From: Chlorocebus sabaeus
Lineage: Eukaryota > Chordata > Mammalia > Primates > Cercopithecidae
Length of the DNA: 64,000 nucleotides
Direction of reading: 5' to 3'
NCBI RefSeq assembly: GCF_047675955.1
Contig: NC_132914.1
Span: 130,000,663-130,064,662 of the forward strand
A program made the position numbers and the translations under genes. Below, in pieces: positions 51,065 to 61,700 of this stretch. Below the pieces are notes generated by a model. The model made no database searches and was not told where the DNA came from. It saw only the letters and a program-made list of their open reading frames with translations. How positions within the stretch are numbered: position 1 is the stretch's first letter; every line of letters begins with the position of its first letter.

Positions 51065-51290
51065 ACCTCCCCTCTCAGCCTCAGCCCTGCACAAACTCGC
51101 AACCTCCCCTCTTGGCCTCACCCCTGCACTAACTAGGTCCCTCCCCTCTCAGCCTCGCCCCTGCATAAACTCGGGACCGCCCCTCTCAGCCCCACCCCTG
51201 CAAACTCAGGACCTCCCCTCTCGGCCCCGCCCCTGCACAAACTCAGGACCACCCCTCTCGGCCTCGCCCCTGCACAAACTCAGGCTCTCT
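51065..51290. repeat. ~38-bp minisatellite, about 6 copies
   Basis: Repeats of CCTCCCCTCTCAGCCTCGCC and CCTGCACAAACTCAGGA with small indels, just downstream of the CHFR 3' end. Confidence 0.9.
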
Positions 51291-51579
51291 GTATGGCGGC
51301 TTCATCTGGTGCTCAGCTGAAGACAAAGCCTCTACACTGGATGAACAGGTTGTGGTTTCCCAGCACTGGCCAAATGAAGAGACCTGAGCAGGTTTCACAG
51401 GATGCTCGGACTTCAGGCCCCAACCTCAGGTCAGGCGTGACTCCATGGAGACACTGAGGGACAGCAGGCGACAGAGTAACCATCACTAGCAGTGAGGTGC
51501 TCGGCGCTCACTCTGCACAGGGCCTGCCTGCCTTGTGTGGAGAAGTGAGGCAGCCCCACACACGAGCCCAACACAAGAG

Positions 51580-52707
51580 GGGAGGAGCGAAGGCAGCTCA
51601 TTTATTAGAATATGCAAAAGAGAGGGCTTCCTCCACAAATGCAGAGACACAGAGTGCTGCTTCTCAGTTCCTATCAAGAGCAAGTCAACAGTTGAAAACT
51701 GTATTCCTGAGAAGCAAAAAAGTTACCAGTTTGCAAACAAGGATAACAGGTGATTTCAACAAAAGATAAGAAACTTTTTTTTCCAAAAATCAAAATTTCA
51801 AGTATTATTCCAGCTGACATGGCAAACCTAGCACAGGCGGAAGCCAAGGTGCCCCTCAGGCTCTGTAGGGTCTTGGAGGAAGGGCCCGGGCAGCATGAGG
51901 GAGCAGCGCGTCCTGGGACCCGCGTCCAGCCCCGGGTTCGGGGCCGTGAAGGGAGCGGCGCGTCCTGGGCCCTGCGTCCAGCCCCGGGCTCGGGGCCGTG
52001 GTCACCCACAGGTTAGCAAGGAGCGACTAACTTGACGGCCACGTCGAAGGTTAGCAGTTTTGGACACTGGAAGTTTTTTTTCAATAAACAGAAGCATATG
52101 CTTATTCTTTCAAATACCATACTATACCCAATTTTAGTCAATTTGTAAATTATAAATTATATTATTTGTGCTACAGTTTGTGATATTTAAATCTTATTAG
52201 AAGATAAGCACCAAACCTATTAAAATAAAAAATATATAAAATGCTGTGGTTTTCCCAACAGCAGAATATTGTGTACATCCTGTAGGCTGTAAACTTATGC
52301 TCCCTTCTCCTGAAACAATGTTTTTGATAAACTTTCCCCTTTCTCCCTTGAAACTCTTCCTGAAAACAGACTTCTGCTTTACCTGTAGTTACGGAAAACA
52401 TACAAAAGAGCAAAACTGCCCCTCTCAGCGGGACGGCTGCGTGTCCTGGAAAGGCTTCGTCTCTGCTGCTGACGCCACCACAAGCCCCACCCAGCACTCG
52501 CCAGGAGGGCGGGTTGTGGCCCCCAGGGCTCTGGGGAGGGTCTCACTCAGAGGGTAAAGCTCCACAGAAGAGTCACCCCAGAGCACCTGCCGGAGACCCT
52601 GCGTCTCTCAGGGGGCCGTGAAAACGCCCTGACATGTTTGTCTCTGTATTTTAAAAACACGCTATCTTCGCCTTCAGTGCTGAAAGTTGCTCGGGGCCTC
52701 TGGATGC
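51580..52707 (-). other. CHFR: CHFR 3' UTR
   Basis: From the base after the TAA stop (52708) to a probable cleavage site around 51580. The AT-rich middle (52080-52250) has no repeat. The length (~1.1 kb) suits a mammalian 3' UTR; the downstream boundary is inferred from the signal at 51601-51606. Confidence 0.7.
51601..51606 (-). terminator. CHFR: CHFR polyadenylation signal AATAAA
   Basis: TTTATT on the plus strand. Downstream in the transcript (51545-51585) it is G/U-rich (TGTGTTGGG, GTGTGTGGGG), as expected for a cleavage region. Confidence 0.7.
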
Positions 52708-52750
52708 TTAGTTTTTGAACCTTGTCTGTTCACAGATATGATTGAATTTC
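52708..52750 (-). CDS. CHFR: CHFR last coding exon (KFNHICEQTRFKN and stop)
   Basis: 43 coding nt, acceptor CCGGCAG|GAAATT. It completes the split Met codon and encodes KFNHICEQTRFKN then TAA. It supplies the last His of the PBZ finger. It continues as 3' UTR. Confidence 0.95.
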
Positions 52751-55700
52751 CTGCCGGGAGAAAATGGCCAAATTACACAAAAGAGCATCAGAGAAGCATT
52801 CAAATAAATTACACGAGCGCACTGGAGAGGCATTCAAATAAACCCATTCTGAAACCATACACAGAAAGAGCTACCAGAGAAAGTGTGTGTGCTTTCTACA
52901 AAATCAAAGCAACTAACCCCCAAAGGTAAACTTCTTTTTCCCTTTTAAAATTTTGAAACAGAAGTGAAACATCCGGCCACGCACAGTGGTTCATGTCTGT
53001 AATCTAGCACTTTGGGAGGCCGAGGTGGGTAGATCACTTGAGGTCAGGAGTTCGAGACCAGTCTGGCCAACATGGTGAAACCCCGTTTCTACTAAAACTA
53101 CAAAAAAAATTTAGCCTAATGTGGAGGCGAGCGCCTGTAGTCCCAGCTACTCAGGAGGCTGAGGCAGGAGAATCGCTTGAACCCAGGAGGTGGGGTTGCA
53201 GTGAGCTGAGATCGCACCACTTCACTCCAGCCTGGGAGACAGAGCGAGACTCCATTTCAAAAAAAGAGAAAGAACTGTAAACATCTTAGATAATTTTTTA
53301 AGAGAAGAGAATAAAAGCTGCACCTCCTCGGGCATCCCCGTGGCATCTGCTGACAGGGCTGAGGCAGACACACCAAGCTGGAAGGCCTGTGGCCACCTTT
53401 GCTCTCCACAGACCGTGGTCAAGGAGGACCAGCATGGCTCTGCTCTCCTGATGCACATTTCTACTGAAAATTGTCTGCCAGTCAACAGTGAACTCTTTTT
53501 TTGTAAGAACATGGTCTCTTCCATGTGCTGTTTGTGCTCAAACACAAAGAAAGGTTTGTATTCCACAAAATCCCTGCGAGGAAGGCACCTTTATCTGAGT
53601 CCTCGCAGCATCTCGTCCTGACGGCACTGTCTCCATCACTTTTATCTGAACTCCTTGGCCACAGGAGTGATTTACACAATCACCTAACCTAAGAGATGCT
53701 TCCTGACTTACACCTCCCAGGGCAATGCAGATGGCGCCGTGAACCTCCTTTAAGGACGCTGGGAAAGACGCCACGTGAGGGTGACAATGTGACAGCGATC
53801 ACAAATGCCTGCTCACGGTACGGACGAGAACCCAGCTGCGCAGCGCTATGCGAGGGGACCTGAGGCCGTCAGAGACTACAGCCTCCGACTTAGAAATGGC
53901 TAAGCCTGAAACGATGGGGTGTGCCCCGGATGCCTCAGACGACAGATAAACCAACTCCAGACAGGAAGACACAGAGGTGGAAGATGGAAATAAGACTGCA
54001 TGAAATGAAGGGATAAAGGAAGAGCAGGATTTCTAAATGAAGATGTGGTTCCTAAAGGATGCAACCTGGGAGAAGGATAATGACCATATCAGCGTATTTG
54101 TAAGCAGGCGGTGAACTCATTCATCACCCTGCAGCTGACGCCTGTGCCCCCAGCTGCACTCACATGGCGTGGTGAGCTTTCACCTGAGTGCGGCAGTTAC
54201 GGCCCCAGTAGCAGTCAGGACGGGATGTTACAGCCACTGGAAAAACAGAAGGTTACGCATCTATGAGATGGACTGCACACACCCACTCCGCTACCTGCAT
54301 TTCAGCAGAGACCCAAAGACGGACGCTGCGGCGGAAACGCACAGCCTCTGGTCCCTCCACAACTAGTTTCCTTGGACCGTTCTGAGATTTCAGGAAAGGA
54401 AACACATGTTTAACTAAAAACCCAATTGAGGGTCAGGTGCGGTGGTTCATGCCCATAATCCCAGCACTTTGGGAGGAGAGGCGGGTGAATCAACTGAGGT
54501 CAGGAGTTCAAAATCAGCCTGATCAACATGGTGAAACCCTGTCTCTACTAAAAATACAAAAAATTTGCCAGGTGTGGTGGTGGGCACCTGTAATCCCAGC
54601 TACTTGGAAGGCTGAGGCAGGAGAATCACTTGAACCCGGGAGAGGGAGGTTGCAGTGAGCCAAGATTGCGCCACTGCACTTCAGCCTGGGCGACAGAGTA
54701 AGACTCTGTCTCAAAGATAAATAAATAAAATAAATAAAAATTAAAAAGTAAAAACCCAATTAAGGAAATAAAATTACCCCAGCTTTCTATTGGATGTCTT
54801 TACGACTCAGTTTTAGAAACCCACGTTACACTCATGAATAACTGCAAATAGACGCAAGGCCTAAGACAACCACGGCCCCGCATGGCCTGTCTGTCCTGCT
54901 GGCTCCCGACTGAGGCCAAATTCTGCTTAGAACGCAAAGCAAAGTGCAAACAGGTTGTTGCTAAGAAGAGAGTGCTGGCCCAGCAGGGTGGCTCATGCCT
55001 GTAATCCCAGCACTTTGGGAGGCCAAGGTCAAGAGTTTGAGACCAGCCTGGCCAACCCTACTAAAAACACAAAAAGTTAGCCGGGCGTAGTGGAAGGTGC
55101 CTGGAATCCCAGCTACTCAGGAGACTAAGGCAGAAGAATCGCCTGAACCCAGGAGGCAGAGGTTGCGGTCAGCCGTGATTGTGCCACTGCACTCCAGTCT
55201 GGGCGACAGAGCGAAACTCCATCTCAAAAAACAAACAAACAAACAAAAAAAAGAGTGTAGAAGCCAACCCAGACAGAACAAGAGCCGTGTGGGGTTGGGG
55301 TCCTCACCTGGCAACTCGGAAGCAGGAATGTTCCGCCGGTACTGGTAGGTCAGCTCTCGGAAGCTGCGCAGGCCACAGCAGTAACACAGCACGGTGTTCC
55401 CCGTGACCCTGTAATCTGGAAAAAACACAGCCTCATGCAGACACAGGCAGTTACCCAGCAACGCCACCTTCCCGACAGCAGCACACACAGACCACAGCAG
55501 TGGGAAACTAACGCACTGACCATAAGTGGGGTGAAGACAACGGGCTACACCATCAGAAAACAACAACAAAGTCAACCTAGACAGCAATTTCTTTCCTTTT
55601 TTTTTTTTGAGACAGAGTCTCGCTCTGTCGCTCAGGCTGGAGTGCAGTGGCGTGATCTCGGCTTACTGCAAGCTCCGCCTCCCGGGTTCACGCCATTCTC

Positions 55701-58700
55701 CTGCCTCACCTCCCGAGTAGCTGGGACTACAGGTGCCCGCCACCGCGCCCGGCTAATTTTTTATATTTTTAGTAGAGACGGGGTTTCACCGTGTTAGCCA
55801 GGATGGTCTCGATCTCCTGACCTCGTGATCCACCCGCCTCAGACTCCCAAAGTGCTGAGATTATAGGCGTGAGCCACCGCACCCAGTCCTACCAATTTAT
55901 TTTCTTACAGCAAAAAAATCCCACATGGATATAACATTTTATTTATTTATTTATTTATTTTTTGAGACCAAGTCTCACTCTGTTGCCCAGGCTAGAGTGC
56001 AGTGGTGCAGTCTCGGCTCACTGCAACCTCCGCCTCCTGGGTTCAACTGATCCTCCTGCCTCACCTCCCGAGTAACTGGGACTACAGGCATGCGCCACCG
56101 CGCCCAGCTAATGTTTGTATTTTTTCAGTAGAGTTGGGGTTTCACCACATTGGCCAGGCTGGTCTCGACCTCCTGACCTCAGGCGATCTGCCTGCCTCAG
56201 CCTCCCAAAATGCTGGGATTACAGGTGTGAGCCACCGCCACCTGGCCCCACGTGGATATAAAATTTAAATATTAAAACTCTCAAAAAATTACTAAGAAGA
56301 AAATCAGAAAATTAGCTATTTCTAAGTATGTCTTGAACACCAAATTGCACAGAGGAAGGATTTGTACAGTTGACAACAATTCAAACCTCAAAATGAAAAT
56401 AAATACAACAAAAGTGAGCTACTACTATAGCGTAAACATTTGCAACACAAATCAAAACGTGCTATACCCTTAATTAACAAAGATATCGGCCAGGCACAAT
56501 GGCTCACACCTATAATCCCAGCACTTTGGGAGGCCGAGGCAGGCGGATCACGAGGTCAGGAGTTCGAGACCAGCCTGGCTAACCCGGTGAAACCCCGTCT
56601 CTACTAAAAAATACAAAACACTAGCTGGGCGAGGTGGCAGGCGCCTGTAGTCCCAGCTACTCGGGAGGCTGAGGTAGGAGAATGGCGTAAACCTGGGAGG
56701 CAGAGGTTACAGTGAGCTGAGATCCGGCCACTGCACTCCAGCCTGGGTGACAGAGCGAGACTCCATCTCAAAAAAAAAAAAAAATTAGCCGGGTGTGGTG
56801 GCGGGTGCCTGTAATCCCAGCTACTCAGGAGGCTGAGGCAGGAGAATCACTTGAACCCAGGAGGCGCAGGTGGCAGTGAGCTGAGATCACGCCCCTGCAC
56901 TCTAGCTTGGGCAACAAGAGCGAAACTCCATCTCAAAAAACAAACAAACAAAAAACAACCCGAAAGCATCAGGATCTTTTTTCTTCTCTTCCAGGATGGG
57001 TATAGGTCAGAGTGGTCACTGGGAGAGCAGACAGGCAGGTGCAGCCCTGGAAAGTCACACGCACCCTAGAGCAGGAGGCAAGAGAAGAACTCACCAGACA
57101 GCAGGAACACTCCCCGCTGGAGAGCCACGAGGCTCTCGGTCAACATGTTTTTCCACGTCAAACCTCTGGTTGCCAGGTAATTCTGTGACGCAAAAAAAAA
57201 AAAAAAGAGGAATAAGCAATATTGGTTTAGAGGAAGAAACACTGAAATAACGAGATAGAAAACATCTCATAAATAAGATCCCTGAAGGTGCGGAAAGCCG
57301 AAGCTCAGCCCCTTACGAGTGGCATTTGCAGAGGGCTGCACGTTCACAGCCTGCGGCACGAGAAGTCTTGTCCAAGAGCCTCCTGGAAGTCCCAAAAGGA
57401 AGGCTCACTTCTGACCTTCCAGTGTAAGAGTTATCAGAGGCTCTCAAAAGTTCTGCCAAGACCCTCACAGCCCAGGTGTGAATGAGACACGAAAGCCTAG
57501 CCACAGTGCACACAGCCCCACAACGAGCCCAGTCTGTTTGACAAGAAAAGCTGAGGACTAGGCATCTGTTTTCCGTGCCCTTTAAACACACACGAGCTGT
57601 TGAGCTCCTTCTGTGGGCATCAAAGCAGAGTGTGCGGCTGAGCGGGCACCTGCCAGGTGTGTCTGTGGCAAGCGTCAAGGCCCCACCACTGTGTGTGCTC
57701 TCGGCAAGCGGGCAGATGCGCATGTTACACACAGAAACCCCAGAAGCCGAGGTAGCTTCCTAGACGCAGGAAAGCAAATGGCCGGAAGAGAAAGGGACCA
57801 GAGAAAACGCCCTGGTCCCAGGCAGCACTTCCAAGTTCCTCCCGAGAGCTGTGGGAGGCGGCTCCTATGGATCCACGGCAGGAGGCACAAAAAGGAAACA
57901 CCTATTTTTGGAATGCGGGAAAAACAGATAAACACCAATGGAATGCAGAGAACCAGCTGGCTGCACTAGTGAGAAAACGCGGATCCCGGCTCCCCAGCCC
58001 GCGGCGGGCCAGTACCTTCAGGATGTCTGACTCGTAGCTGTTGTTGTTCAGCACGCCGTCCAGACACTTGTCACCCAGGTTGAGCTCTGCCGAGATGAAG
58101 GTGCAATGTTACCTGTTTATAAAGACGTCGCAGGAAAGCACTGTCTGCCCCACACTGAGGATAAACACATTTCTTTTCATTACAGATTCTAGAAGGAATA
58201 AGAAGTTCAGTGATAAAACTCAATTTTAAACAGAGGACAAGTAGAAATGACTTCCATTCCACTCCCTCCTTAAAAAGATCAGCTCTCGAGTCACCCCAGC
58301 ACCTGGTCTGGTATCGTGACACCAGAACCCTGCAGCAAGGATTCCGTCCTGGGAGTATTTCTCCTAATCCTTCCATTAAGGCTTGATTTTGAGCCAACAC
58401 GAATCTGACGCACCTCTGCAGATCAGCAGGAAAATGTCACCATCTGATGACATGACCAACCGTGGCCTCACCCCTGTAAACATCAGGCTATGGACCCCAC
58501 CATCCCCTGCCCTCAAGTTCACCAAGAGAACATGCAAAGGTCAAAGCAACTGGGGCCTGAAGATCCGGTATTACCACAGAACGGGGCCAGGCAGCCAAAG
58601 CAGCCGGTGCGGGTGCAGCCCCAGTACAGATGGCAGAAAGGCTGCAGGCAGACGGCACCTGTGGAGAGAGGCACTCGTTAGTCCTGTCTCTGACACAATT

Positions 58701-61700
58701 CATCAGCACCAGGCTGAGGAGCTCAACTCGCTTTGGAAACATTATTCAGGAGGAGTCTCATGGAACTCGGGGCAGGGCCACATCCCAGGACTGTGATGAC
58801 AGGGAGTTGTAGCCCTGAAAAAAGGCGAGGCTCATGTTTTCTGGTTTTTTACTTTTTAGAGATGGAGTCTCGCTCTGTTGCCCAGGCTGGAGCACAGTGT
58901 GACCTCCGCCTCCTGGCCTCAAGGGATCCACCCACCTCAGTCTCCCAAGTAGCTAGGACTACAGGTGCATGCCACCATACCCGGCTAATTTGTTTTTTAT
59001 TTTTGTAGAGACAGGGTCTCACTATGTTGCCCAGGGTGCTTTCAAACTCTTGGCTTCAAGTGATCCTCCCACCTCAGCCTCTCAAAGTGCTGGTATTACG
59101 GGCATGAGGCACTGCACCCAGCCCCAGACACATATCGTTTCTTACATTGAACACCGCATGCTCGTCCCAGGGAAACAGTGAGAGCCACGAAAGAAAAAAA
59201 TCTCACCTCCTCCATCCCCCTAACACAGCTTCGATGGGTTTCCTTCTAGCTCTGAACATGCAACATGTTTGCCCCCAACTGCACATACTTAGGTGGCTTT
59301 TTAAATTTTATTTTGAGACAGAGTCTCACTCTGTGGCCTAGGCTGGAGTGCAGTGGTGCAATCTTGGCTCACTGCAACCTCTGCCTCCTGGGTTCAAGCG
59401 ATTCTCCTGCCTCAGCCTCCCCAGTAGCTAGGATTACAGGTGCCCACCACAACTGGCTAATTTTTGCATTTTTAGTAGAAACGGGGTCTCACCATGTTTG
59501 TCAGGCTGGTCTCAAACTCCTGACCTCAGGTGATCCACCTGCCTCGGCCTCCCAAAGTGCTGGGATTACAGGCGTGAGCCCCTGCACCCAGTCTAGGTGG
59601 CCTTTTTCTACCTAGGTATTTTTTCATGTCGTCACCTTGGTTTTGTAGACGTTATTTATTTTTTGAGACAGAGTCTCGCTCTATCGCCCAGGCTGGAGTG
59701 CAATGGCACAATCTCGGCTCACTGCAAGCTCCACCTCCCAGGTTCACGCCATTCTCCTGCATCAGCCTCCCAAGTAGCTGGGACTACAGGTGCCCACCAC
59801 CACACCTGGCTAATTTTTTGTATTTTTAGTAGAGATGGGATTTCACTATGTTAGCCAGGATGGTCTTGATCTCCTGACCTCATGATCCGCCTGCCTCAGC
59901 CTCCCAAAGGAAATTATTTTTAATTGTCTGATATTCTATACAATGGAAATCCCTAAAATATAATATTAGTTAAACCCTCGCTAAAATTCTCACAGGGTTG
60001 AGTCCTTAAGTCTTCTAACGCCTACGGCCACTTCATAAATGCCTCTGTATACGAAGCATTCTCTATTAAATTAGAGTCAAGAGCTTGGGCTCCTGGGGAA
60101 AAGCTGGCCCGACCTGCCATCTGCTGCCCACCATGTGTGTTAGGCACGGGGTGAGCTATTCTCTGCAGCTTCTCACCTGCCCTCCCGCAAGCAGCATCCG
60201 CAGTGGCCAGTGCCTGCCGTGGACGACCCCTGAGGCAGCGACCGTCCAGGTCACCTCACCGGGTGTGTCCCAACGCTGCAGGCCAGGCCCCACCCCTGCC
60301 AAGCCCAGTCTCAGGGTACAGCCCCCAGAAGTAACCTGTTTGGTTTCCTGAGTGCCCAGAACATTTTAAGCCATTCCAGACAGAACCAGTGCTGTGGCCG
60401 TGCTGCTCACGCAGGGCTCGGTGCACACAGCAGCACGGGTGCGTGTGGCAGGAGCCAACTGTGGTGCTCAGCAGCATATAAGAAGCTCTGACAAATTAGG
60501 AAGTCATTTAAAAAAAAGGCAAAGGACATAAACAGACATTTCTGCAGGAATAAATTAAAACAGCCATGAAATAAAGGACAAGTTCCGTTTTTAACAGTAA
60601 GAACTGTATGTGCGTGCATATATATATGTTTTGTTTTGAGACAGGATTTCCTTCTGTCGCCAAGGCTGGAGTACAGTGGCATGATCTCAGCTAACTGCAA
60701 CCTCCTCCTCTCAGACTGAAGCCATCCTCTGGCCTCAGTCTCCCGAGTAGCTGGGATTACAGGTGTACACCATCATGTCTGGCTAATTTTTGTAATTTTT
60801 GTAAAGATGGGGTTTCACCATGTTGCCCAGGCTGGTCTGAAACTCCTGGACACAGAAAATCCATCTACCTTGGCCTCCCAAAGTGCTGGGATTACAGGCG
60901 TTAGCCACTGTGCCTGGCTAGAGTTGTATATTAAAGCATCAAAATTCATCTAGGAGGTTTAACAGTGACACATTATAAAGCAACCACAGTGCTGGCAGGA
61001 GACGGACACAGACCCAGGCCGAGCCCCTGCTGGATGGAGATGTGTCCTGTGAAGGGGCAGTGCAACTAGCTGCTGGAAAAAGATGGATTATTAAATATGG
61101 TCACGTGGTGACAACTAATCACACAGATGGAAAAAAAGAAACGGCATCCTTACTTCATGGGGTACCCTAAGGCCAACACCATTTTGAAACCTGAGCCCCG
61201 AAGGACAGAGGGAGCCCGCCTGCGTTCCATGGCGCGGGCACTCACACTGCTGAGGGGCGACACGTGGGTCCTGCTCGCGCTCCGCTCTCCGGTCGGGCAT
61301 GGGCTGGAAGCAGCAGGTGCACAGGGCGTGGCTTCCTTGCAGAGGGCACACGTAATCCTGGACTGCTGAAGCACACGACATTCAGCAGGAGCACGTGGGA
61401 CCCAGGGCAGAAAGACAGCAGGTTAGAGACGCCGCCCGGAAGCACAGTGAGGAGGTGCACCTGAGATAGCCGGGGAAGACACAGACCTACCCTGCTAAAC
61501 CACCAGGGACCTTCTGCCACCCAAACTCGGGGAGTCCAAACGGATTAACAATAATGACTGGTTTAGCGACTGGAGCAAGATTTCAAAGATCTGTTGAAGG
61601 TTTTTCTTTTTTTTTTTTTTTAGGCAGTCTTGCTCTGTCACTCAGGCTGGAGTGCAGTGGCATGATCTCAGCTCACTGCAAGCTCCACCTCCCAGGTTCA

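Noticed and set aside
52700..52750. Apparent frameshift in the CHFR C-terminus
   Set aside because: A first quick reverse-complement reading seemed to lose four bases. Careful re-reading gives GAACAGACAAGGTTC in frame and the normal ending EQTRFKN.
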